64,000 nt of DNA. It comes from CAITNM01 sp037138055. GTDB taxonomy: Bacteria; Pseudomonadota; Alphaproteobacteria; Paracaedibacterales; CAITNM01. This document shows, in pieces, positions 33,583 to 41,038 of this stretch (its first letter is position 1; each line of letters begins with the position of its first letter). The stretch spans positions 1 through 64,000 of the forward strand of contig JBAXJB010000003.1 of the NCBI GenBank assembly GCA_037138055.1, given 5' to 3'. The notes beneath the pieces are model-generated. The model searched no databases. It was given only the letters and a program-made list of their open reading frames with translations, and was not told the DNA's origin. The position numbers were made by a program, and so were the translations under genes.

Positions 33583-35754
33583 GTGTCTGCTGGTGAAATT
33601 CTTTCAGTTAAAATTAAAACTACGTTTGGAGACGACACTTTTGTAGTACAACGCGTTGTGGCTGAGGAAACATTATCTGAGTCATATGTTGTTGATGTGT
33701 ACGCATCAACAACAACTTCTACATTTGATGGAGACGACTTGGTTCACACGAAAGCCGGAGTAATTTTTGAAGTATATGGACAAAAAGATTCATCTTCAAA
33801 ACAGGGAGTTCGTGCTTATCATGGCGTAATCACACACATGGAACATTTGAAAACTGTCATTGATGAAGAAAAACAGTTAACGCATTTTTTCCACTTTCAG
33901 CTGCACTCTACTTTTTGGATGTTAAAACACGGATCCGACCACAGAATTTTTCAAGAACAATCAGCAATCGATATCATCCAAACTATATTAAAAGAAAATG
34001 GCGTATCTGATTTTGAGATAAAAGCCAGTGGAGGCACAAGCGTGCGCGAATACTGTGTGCAATATGGTGAAAATCACTTTGATTTTGTTTCAAGATTACT
34101 TGAAGAAGAAGGGATTGGATATTATTTCACCCATACAGATTCAAATCACACCATGGTTTTATTTGATCAAAATTCAAGTTTTACGCACATTGCCCAAGGC
34201 TCATTAGCATTTTTAAATGTGGATGCTGACGGCGCATTCATTGATCGTGTTTTTGCTTTTGGTAAAAAATCTCAAGTAGCCCCTAAAGCTTATAAGACAA
34301 TTGATTACAATTATAAAACACCCCACACACAATTGCTAAATAGCAGCTCTGGACCTGGGTTTGGAAAAGAAATTTACGAATATCCAGGATTATTCCAAAA
34401 ATCGAGTGATGGGCATAAATTAGCTGATCAACGTATGGAAGAAATTGAATGGTTTACAAAACGTGTTTATGGCAAAACAACCTGCCCAAGCATAGCACCT
34501 GGCTATACATTTACGCTGAAAGAGCATCCCATCAAAGAATACAACAAGGAATATGTCATTTCTTATGTACGTCATGAAATTATTTCTCAAGCAGACGATC
34601 AATCAACAGAAGGAAGAGAATCTAATCTTCTAACTTATACAAACAGTTTTGAAGGTTTCTTAAAAACGATTCACTATCGCCCCTACCGTAAAACACTTAA
34701 ACCGCGCATTTATGGATCACAAACAGCTTTTGTAACAGGTGCAGGAACCGAAGTATACGGCGATCCTATGGCACGCATCAAAGTTAAATTTCATTGGGAT
34801 TTACGTAACCCTGACGATGAAACAAGTTCTTTATGGATTAGAGTAAGCCAATCATTGAGTGGAGCTGCTTGGGGAGCTTTATACATGCCACGCATTGGTA
34901 TGGAAGTGGTTGTAGCTTTTATTGATGGAGATCCAGATAGGCCGTTAGTTACTGGATGCGTATACAACCAAGCATTTATGCCGCCTTATTCCCCCCAAGA
35001 TAAACCTCATTACATGACTTTGAAGAGTAAAACGTTTGATGATGATTCTGGTCATAATGAATTACGTTTTAGTGACGATCCCGGTAAAGAAGAAATATTC
35101 CTGCATGGTCAATACGATATGAATACAGTGATTGAACATAGCAGAAAAGAGGATATGAACACAGGCGATGATACGTTAACCATCCACAAAGGTGATAAAA
35201 TGATTCACCAAAAAGGAAAAGGTACTATGTATTTAACCCTTATTGATAAGGGTGACCGCACCACAAATCTTAAAAAGGGAAATTTTGTTATCGATGTTAA
35301 TGGAACTATTTTAATTAAAGCGACCAAAGACATTACGATACAAACACCTAAAAATATCATCATGAAGGCCGGGCAAAATATTATGATGAAGGCAGGGAAA
35401 AACATTATGATGAAAGCCGGGATGAATATACAGTCAAAAGCTGGGAAGAATATTCAAACAAAAGCAGGAATGAATATACAGTCCAAGGCAGGCATGAATA
35501 TTCAATCAAAAGCAGGAATGAATATACAGTCAAAAGCTGGCATGAATATACAAGAAAAGGCGGGAATGAACATACAAGAAAAAGCAGGCATAATGATTCA
35601 AACCAAAGCTGGTATGATGATTCAGATGAAGTCCGGATTAGCTTTTCAAGCAAAAGCAGGAGCAATGATGGAATTAAAAAGCGGTGCGTTAATAAAAGCT
35701 GAAGGCGGTGCAATGGGCATGTTCAAAGGTGCAATTACGAAATTAGGAAATTAG
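33583..35754 (+). CDS. vgrG: Type VI secretion spike protein VgrG
   Basis: A 723-residue VgrG/TssI. It starts at GTG 33583 behind AAGGGG. Residues ~1-390 form the gp27-like base (FHFQLHSTFWMLKHGSDHRIFQ and YCVQYGENHFDFVSRLLEEEGIGYYF spread over ~100-185), then the gp5-like OB domain (DPMARIKVKFHWD, WIRVSQSLSGAAWGALYMPR, EVVVAFIDGDPDRP) at ~395-480, and a long beta-prism tail. Residues 595-706 are fourteen 8-residue units of the form KAGMNIQS, which should make a slender trimeric spike. The chain ends in a short GAITKLGN without a C-terminal toxin domain, so effectors are presumably carried by partner proteins such as the gene 2 bp downstream. Confidence 0.95.
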   Translation: MSAGEILSVKIKTTFGDDTFVVQRVVAEETLSESYVVDVYASTTTSTFDGDDLVHTKAGVIFEVYGQKDSSSKQGVRAYHGVITHMEHLKTVIDEEKQLTHFFHFQLHSTFWMLKHGSDHRIFQEQSAIDIIQTILKENGVSDFEIKASGGTSVREYCVQYGENHFDFVSRLLEEEGIGYYFTHTDSNHTMVLFDQNSSFTHIAQGSLAFLNVDADGAFIDRVFAFGKKSQVAPKAYKTIDYNYKTPHTQLLNSSSGPGFGKEIYEYPGLFQKSSDGHKLADQRMEEIEWFTKRVYGKTTCPSIAPGYTFTLKEHPIKEYNKEYVISYVRHEIISQADDQSTEGRESNLLTYTNSFEGFLKTIHYRPYRKTLKPRIYGSQTAFVTGAGTEVYGDPMARIKVKFHWDLRNPDDETSSLWIRVSQSLSGAAWGALYMPRIGMEVVVAFIDGDPDRPLVTGCVYNQAFMPPYSPQDKPHYMTLKSKTFDDDSGHNELRFSDDPGKEEIFLHGQYDMNTVIEHSRKEDMNTGDDTLTIHKGDKMIHQKGKGTMYLTLIDKGDRTTNLKKGNFVIDVNGTILIKATKDITIQTPKNIIMKAGQNIMMKAGKNIMMKAGMNIQSKAGKNIQTKAGMNIQSKAGMNIQSKAGMNIQSKAGMNIQEKAGMNIQEKAGIMIQTKAGMMIQMKSGLAFQAKAGAMMELKSGALIKAEGGAMGMFKGAITKLGN
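35365..35700 (+). repeat. 24-bp tandem repeats in vgrG, fourteen units
   Basis: Fourteen in-register units of 24 bp encode K[AS]G followed by five variable residues, most often KAGMNIQS. The repeats extend the beta-prism of the spike tip. Because they are coding and in-frame they do not represent a CRISPR array. Confidence 0.95.
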
Positions 35755-35756
35755 AC

Positions 35757-36608
35757 ATGGTCCTTGATAGTCATCAATTTGCAGGAACTGATCAAAAAGC
35801 GATCAACCAAGAAAAAACTGAAGAACAATTACAACAAGTAACTGAAAATAAAAAAGATGCTGAAACGCTAGTTCGTCAATCTCAAGACATTTTAAAAAAA
35901 CCATATAGCATCAAAGATTTTGCAAAACATTCAGCTAGTCAGAATGTAAGTATTGATGATAATAGCGAAAAAGCTCCGGATTGCTCGCCAGGTTACGAAC
36001 ATTGCGCCCAAGAAAATGAAGACGAAATCAGAACTTTTGAGGAAGAAAGTCAACGTGAAGAAGAAGACGCACACGATGACAAAGAAGAAGACTCTGAAGA
36101 AGACGACGAAGAGACTCCTAAGGAAGATATCACTGCACCTGTGCACGAAGTGAAAATTCAAAAAGTAGGCGATAAAATTTTACACGCCGAATTTTCAAAG
36201 GGATTAAAACATGGGGTAACTAGCATTAAAACCAAAGAAGGGCATTACGAAATGCAAGCACATTATGTGAAAGATAAACTTGATGGTCCTACAACATATT
36301 ATTACCCAGATGGAAAAATAGAACGCGAAATAAATTTTCAACAGGGAGAAATGCATGGCCTGATGAAGTCTTTTCATGAAGATGGAAAAACAGCAATGGA
36401 AATTGAATATGAGCGTGGAATAATGCACGGAATGTCAAAAATTTATGATGAATTTGGAAATAACCAAATTTTTTCAACCTACAAAAAAGGTAAACTTCAC
36501 GGAGAAATGATTATTTTTTCTAACGGAAAACCTTATTTAAAAAAAATCTATCACGAAGGACGTGAAACACACCAACAGCATGACCCGGAAGCGGCACACA
36601 GTTGTTAA
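35757..36608 (+). CDS. MORN-repeat protein linked to VgrG, candidate T6SS effector or accessory
   Basis: A 283-residue protein starting 2 bp after vgrG. Residues ~20-70 are a coiled-coil-like helical region, ~85-125 a very acidic segment, and ~140-275 at least five MORN_2-type repeats with the pattern GxxHGxxxxYxxxGKxxxxxxYxxG (for example KGLKHGVTSI, QGEMHGLMKSFHEDGK, RGIMHGMSKIYDEFG, KGKLHGEMIIFSNGK). There is no signal peptide. MORN_2 repeats occur in some T6SS-associated and antitoxin-like (YwqK) proteins; position suggests a spike-loaded effector, an adaptor or an immunity protein. Which of these it is cannot be decided from sequence. Confidence 0.7.
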   Translation: MVLDSHQFAGTDQKAINQEKTEEQLQQVTENKKDAETLVRQSQDILKKPYSIKDFAKHSASQNVSIDDNSEKAPDCSPGYEHCAQENEDEIRTFEEESQREEEDAHDDKEEDSEEDDEETPKEDITAPVHEVKIQKVGDKILHAEFSKGLKHGVTSIKTKEGHYEMQAHYVKDKLDGPTTYYYPDGKIEREINFQQGEMHGLMKSFHEDGKTAMEIEYERGIMHGMSKIYDEFGNNQIFSTYKKGKLHGEMIIFSNGKPYLKKIYHEGRETHQQHDPEAAHSC

Positions 36609-36660
36609 CTTTTATTTTGTTGCTTATAATAAAAGTCAAAAGTATACCTAGAAGGTTTGA

Positions 36661-37491
36661 ATGCCTGAACTTGATTATGTAGCCACAGAGTCTGCAATAA
36701 ACGAAAAACAACAAAAGCGCGAAAAGTTTAAAACCGAAGCAAAAAGCCTTACAAAATTCATTATAGGTTTTTTAGTTTTTAGCACATTATTTTTCAAACC
36801 ATTCAATATTCCAACTGGATCAATGATTCCTAATTTGTTGATTGGAGATTTTTTAGTCGTAAATAAATTTGCTTATGGCTATACACGATATAGCTTGCCT
36901 TTTGGGTCAGATGTTGATTGGTTTAAAGGACGAATACTCCCGGAAAACCCTAAAATGGGGGATATAGGTGTATTTCATAACCCAAAAGATTCTGAACCAT
37001 TTTCTATTTTGGGAATTAAGCTTTGGGATTCCGCAAAAGATTACGTTAAACGCATTATCGGTTTGCCAGGTGACCGCATTCAAATGAAAAAAGGACGTTT
37101 GTGGATTAATGGTAAAGAGTGCCCTATTAAACGAGTTGAAGATTTTCCCCACGTCGATCACTATGGTAAAAATATTATGGCTCAAAAGTATGAGGAAACA
37201 CTTCCGAACGGCGTTAAGCACACTTTTATTAAGTGCATTCCTTTCGGAGAGCATAGAGTCGATGATACGCCAGAGTATGTCGTTCCAGAAAATCACTTCA
37301 TGATCATTGGTGATAACCGCGATGGGTCGCTTGATAGCCGCTACATGAACGACAAAGTAAGTTTTATTTCTTATGATCACCTTATGGGTAAAGTCGCTTT
37401 TGTATTCTTTTCAACATCGGCAAAGTGGTATGAAGTTTGGAAATGGTTCACAGGTGTAAGAATTGAACGCATAATGACTATTCCTGAATAA
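36661..37491 (+). CDS. lepB: Signal peptidase I
   Basis: A 276-residue inner-membrane protease behind GAAGG. One helix (~31-46) precedes the catalytic core: nucleophile serine S53 in PTGSMIPNLL, general-base lysine K130 in DYVKRIIGLPGDRI, and the box-E motif IGDNRDGSLDSR. It removes signal peptides from the exported proteins so common in this window. In many alphaproteobacteria lepB sits beside rnc; here rnc is 23 kb away. A strong terminator follows. Confidence 0.96.
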   Translation: MPELDYVATESAINEKQQKREKFKTEAKSLTKFIIGFLVFSTLFFKPFNIPTGSMIPNLLIGDFLVVNKFAYGYTRYSLPFGSDVDWFKGRILPENPKMGDIGVFHNPKDSEPFSILGIKLWDSAKDYVKRIIGLPGDRIQMKKGRLWINGKECPIKRVEDFPHVDHYGKNIMAQKYEETLPNGVKHTFIKCIPFGEHRVDDTPEYVVPENHFMIIGDNRDGSLDSRYMNDKVSFISYDHLMGKVAFVFFSTSAKWYEVWKWFTGVRIERIMTIPE

Positions 37492-37507
37492 AGGTCAAGC
37501 TAATCAC

Positions 37508-37540
37508 AAAAAAAGGGCTCTTTAAAGAGCCCTTTTTTCT
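37508..37540. terminator. Bidirectional Rho-independent terminator
   Basis: GGGCTC (37515-37520), loop TTTAAA, and GAGCCC (37527-37532) form a perfect stem, flanked by six A's on the left and six T's on the right. It works for lepB on the + strand and for the patatin gene on the - strand, which converge here. Confidence 0.95.
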
Positions 37541-37555
37541 TACAGAGGAATTTTA

Positions 37556-38647
37556 TTATTTCTTTTTCTTATCGAGAATCTTTATAGGTCCACTATGACT
37601 TGTGTGCTTTGTCCAGTCTTTTCCTGTGAAATGTTCACGGATAGGAGCGGTTGTTTTTTTACCCACATTTTCATAATTTTCTTTAATCCAACTAGTTGCA
37701 GCTTTACGACCTCTTTCAAAAAGGTGCTCAAAGAATTCTGCTTCTGTGTTCAGCTTGCTTCCCCAACCAAGTTCTTGAAAGGTTGATTCATCTTCGATAA
37801 GATGCAGGTGTACGCGTTTCATGCGTCCTTCAGGAATAATTCCTTCGTCTTGCAACTGGCTGATCAAATGCATAGCACGAATTTCACGAACAACTGAAGC
37901 ATTGTTAGTAATTTCATTCAAACGATCACCAATTTCACGAGCACTTGTTGGTAGCTTGTTTCTAATTGTTGGATTCAACTGAATTAAAATAATATCAGAA
38001 GATTCGCAATCATAAACTAGTGGGAACATCACTGGATTTCCAATGAATCCACCATCCCAATAATATTCGCCGTCTACCAATACAGCACTATGAATTGTTG
38101 GTAAGCAAGCTGTTGCAAGCAAGCATTCTACTTTTAATTCTTCAGTTTTAAATACAGTCAACTTACCAGTGAACACGTGAGTCGCGCACAAAAATACCTT
38201 ACACACATCTTGAGTGCGCAAAAGTTCAAAATCAAAAGTTTTCTTAATTACTTCACGTAAAGGGTCAGTTTTCATTGGATTAAGTTCATCTGGAGAGTGC
38301 ATGCGGCTTAAAAATTCAAACATCACAAACCCTGGAGAATTATACATCGTCCAGTTATTCATGTGCTTATCAATAGGACCACGGTTGTTAATTGAACTGT
38401 TTTTTCCACTTTCACAAACTCTATCCCAGAATAATTTTAAGGTAGCTCGAGCTTCTTGGTTGCCACCTTTAGCCAAGCCTTGAGCAACAGCTACTGCGTT
38501 CATACCACCTGCAGAAGTTCCTGTCAGGCCTTCAATTTCAAAGCGACCATCTTCCAATATCTTATCCAAGACACCCCAAGTAAAAGCTCCATGAGAGCCA
38601 CCGCCTTGACATGCAATGGACACTCTTTTTTTTGCTTTCTCTGCCAT
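37556..38647 (-). CDS. Patatin-like phospholipase
   Basis: A 363-residue protein behind GGAAGG. The patatin motifs are complete: oxyanion hole CQGGGSHGAF (~13-22), nucleophile serine S45 in GTSAGG, and catalytic D198 in WDGGFIGN. There is no signal peptide, and the C-terminus (~330-363) is basic and Lys-rich. Patatin-like lipases of intracellular bacteria often act on host membranes and may be delivered by a secretion system; a housekeeping acyl hydrolase is equally possible. Its own promoter is not clear. The gene ends at the bidirectional terminator shared with lepB. Confidence 0.92.
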   Translation of the reverse strand: MAEKAKKRVSIACQGGGSHGAFTWGVLDKILEDGRFEIEGLTGTSAGGMNAVAVAQGLAKGGNQEARATLKLFWDRVCESGKNSSINNRGPIDKHMNNWTMYNSPGFVMFEFLSRMHSPDELNPMKTDPLREVIKKTFDFELLRTQDVCKVFLCATHVFTGKLTVFKTEELKVECLLATACLPTIHSAVLVDGEYYWDGGFIGNPVMFPLVYDCESSDIILIQLNPTIRNKLPTSAREIGDRLNEITNNASVVREIRAMHLISQLQDEGIIPEGRMKRVHLHLIEDESTFQELGWGSKLNTEAEFFEHLFERGRKAATSWIKENYENVGKKTTAPIREHFTGKDWTKHTSHSGPIKILDKKKK

Positions 38648-38738
38648 AGTTTACCTTCCAAAATCATAAAAAATTCTTTATCTATAGTGTTAAGCTACAT
38701 GAATTTATTTAAGAAATAGTTAACGTGAAAGATATTTT

Positions 38739-39764
38739 ATGATTATTCTGGCAATTGAAACAAGTTGTGACGAAACATCCATTGCTGTAATTCAAAATAA
38801 TATTATTGATGACAGGATATTAAGCTTAGTCACTCGTAGCCAAATAAATGAGCATCAAGCATATGGCGGAGTCGTCCCTGAACTAGCTGCACGAGCACAT
38901 CTTAGTAATATTGAACCAATTTTGAATCAAGCAATAAAGAAAGCTGGAATTTCCTTAAGCGCAATTGACGCAATTGCAGTCACAGCGGGTCCTGGACTTA
39001 TAGGCGGAGTTTTAGTAGGTGTAATGCTTGCAAAATCTCTGAGTCTTTCTTTGAATAAGCCCATTTATGCAATCAACCACCTAGAAGGACATGCTTTAAC
39101 TGCTAGATTAAGTCATGACGCCCCCTACCCTTACTTGTTATTATTAACTTCAGGTGGACACTGTATGTTTGTTGAAGTATTAGGATTTCGTCAATACAAC
39201 CTTTTAGGACAAACGTTAGATGATGCTGCAGGAGAATGTTTCGACAAAATTGCCAAACTTTTAAATTTTGATTTTCCCGGCGGACCTGCCTTAGAGAAAA
39301 AAGCAGTATTTGGAAATAGTAAACGCTTCGTATTTCCACGACCATTAGAACATACGCCTGAACCTAACTTTTCTTTTTCAGGACTCAAAACAGCAGTAAA
39401 GCAAACCATTGAAAAAAATACGATTGATGAACAAACTGCTTGCGATATTGCAGCAAGCTTCCAATATACAGTTGGTGAAATTTTTAAAGAACGATTACTC
39501 AAAGCTTTAAAATGTAGTCGTCATAAAGTAGAACGTCTGGTTATGGCTGGTGGCGTTGCAGCCAATAAACATTTACGCGAACAACTTCAAAGTTTATGTA
39601 CTGAAAAATCAATAGAAGCAATTTTTCCACCCATGGATTTATGCACAGACAATGCTGCTATGATTGGATGGGCAGCTATTGAGGCAATCAACAACTGCAT
39701 GCTACCATCAACAGATGAATTTCAGCCAAAACCACGATGGCCATTAGAGCATCTAAGCTTATAG
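38739..39764 (+). CDS. tsaD: tRNA N6-adenosine threonylcarbamoyltransferase
   Basis: A 341-residue Kae1/TsaD ATPase-fold protein. Family marks are IETSCDETSIAVI at the N-terminus, GGVVPELAARAHL, the metal-binding NHLEGHA, LLLTSGGH, DDAAGECFDK and MAGGVAANKHLR. With TsaB and TsaE it makes the t6A37 modification on ANN-decoding tRNAs and is essential in most bacteria. The full-length protein matches the family's usual size. The 3' end overlaps the next gene by 28 bp, suggesting cotranscription. Confidence 0.97.
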   Translation: MIILAIETSCDETSIAVIQNNIIDDRILSLVTRSQINEHQAYGGVVPELAARAHLSNIEPILNQAIKKAGISLSAIDAIAVTAGPGLIGGVLVGVMLAKSLSLSLNKPIYAINHLEGHALTARLSHDAPYPYLLLLTSGGHCMFVEVLGFRQYNLLGQTLDDAAGECFDKIAKLLNFDFPGGPALEKKAVFGNSKRFVFPRPLEHTPEPNFSFSGLKTAVKQTIEKNTIDEQTACDIAASFQYTVGEIFKERLLKALKCSRHKVERLVMAGGVAANKHLREQLQSLCTEKSIEAIFPPMDLCTDNAAMIGWAAIEAINNCMLPSTDEFQPKPRWPLEHLSL

Positions 39765-40915
39765 ACTTGCGCTTTTTAAGCCTTTGCTTAATGAGCGTTC
39801 TAACAGGCATGGAAATGGACGTGTTCACGCCAAGCTTTCCTGAAATCATGGAAGCTTTTTCTATTAGCATTGAGCAGACTCAACTCGCTTTAAGTTTGAA
39901 TTTTTTTGCATACGCTTTAAGCACTTTATGGGTTGGTCCATTAGCAGAACGTTTTAGTAGCAAAAATATATCTTTGATATCTCTTTGCGTGTTTATTATC
40001 GGAAGTATTTTTTGCTATATCGCACCTACGTTTGAAACATTGCTAATAGGACGTGTATTACAAGGTTTGGGCATGAGTGGCCCTAATGTATTGAGCTACT
40101 CAATCATTTATGAATTTTACCCAAAATCCCGAGAAAGTTACATGGGCATTCTAAATGGCATTGGTGGCATTACTATGGGTGCAGCACCAGTGCTGGGTAG
40201 CTATTTAAACTTGTGGTTTGGGTGGCGCTCTAATTTTTTAGCATTACTGATCTTGTCCATTGTTTGTTTTGCTTTAAGCGTAAAATATCTCCCAAGACAA
40301 AAAACACCTCATAAAATCCAACCGAGTTTAGGTCTTAAAACCTACATACCACTATTCAAATCAAAAACTTTTCTATGGCCAGCTGCTGCAATATTAAGTA
40401 TTTCCGTATGCTATTTTGTATTTGTGGGACTTGCTCCAATTTTTTATCGAGAAGATTTAGGGGTTTCTTTAGAACACTTTGGAATGTACCAAGGAGCACT
40501 TGCATCATCATTTGGAATTGTAAGCTTTTGCAGCGGCATGTTGTATAAACGATTTGGTAAACAACAGTGCTTCAAAGTAAGCATTAAATTGTATGTTTTG
40601 TTCGGGCTAATAGCAGGAGTTTACGGATTCATTTTACCAACAGACCCCTTTTTACTAACAGTCATTTTAATTGGGTCAAGCATGGCGTGCGCGATACCTA
40701 TTAATATGTGCTATCCAATAGCTATGGGAGCAGTACGAGGAGCGGCAGCACGAGCTTCTGGAATGCTAGTTGCCTTAAGGTTAATCTTTAGCGCGGCTGG
40801 TTTACAGATCATTGCACATTTCTACGATCACACTTATCTGCCTCTAGCATTAATGATTGGTGCTGAAGCCGTTCTTGCATGGGTAATTACACGAAAAATT
40901 ATGATCAAAGATTAG
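39737..40915 (+). CDS. MFS exporter, Bcr/CflA-like (DHA1)
   Basis: A 392-residue transporter with 12 predicted helices. Motif A-like WVGPLAERFSSKNISL follows helix 2, and GRVLQGLGMSGPNVLS is the motif-B-like helix 4. The opening MSVLTGMEMDVFTPSFPEIMEAF with an acidic residue in helix 1 resembles Bcr/CflA and other multidrug or sulfonamide exporters; the substrate is not evident. A possible role in importing a host metabolite cannot be excluded. It begins within the last 28 bp of tsaD. Confidence 0.8.
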   Translation: MAIRASKLIDLRFLSLCLMSVLTGMEMDVFTPSFPEIMEAFSISIEQTQLALSLNFFAYALSTLWVGPLAERFSSKNISLISLCVFIIGSIFCYIAPTFETLLIGRVLQGLGMSGPNVLSYSIIYEFYPKSRESYMGILNGIGGITMGAAPVLGSYLNLWFGWRSNFLALLILSIVCFALSVKYLPRQKTPHKIQPSLGLKTYIPLFKSKTFLWPAAAILSISVCYFVFVGLAPIFYREDLGVSLEHFGMYQGALASSFGIVSFCSGMLYKRFGKQQCFKVSIKLYVLFGLIAGVYGFILPTDPFLLTVILIGSSMACAIPINMCYPIAMGAVRGAAARASGMLVALRLIFSAAGLQIIAHFYDHTYLPLALMIGAEAVLAWVITRKIMIKD

Positions 40916-41038
40916 ACATCACTCACCAGCTTCACAGAAACACCTGATTATATCTCATTAAAATTATTTCTAATTTTAATAAAATTTTAATATTTTCTCC
41001 CAATACTAAAAATATCTCTTTTATTTAGGATATTAAAA

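Noticed and set aside
33456..33638. 60-codon minus-strand frame between the LOG gene and vgrG
   Set aside because: It overlaps both real gene starts, lacks a ribosome-binding site and looks random.
35365..35700. Regular short repeats that might be a CRISPR array
   Set aside because: The 24 bp units run without spacers, are in frame and encode the VgrG beta-prism.
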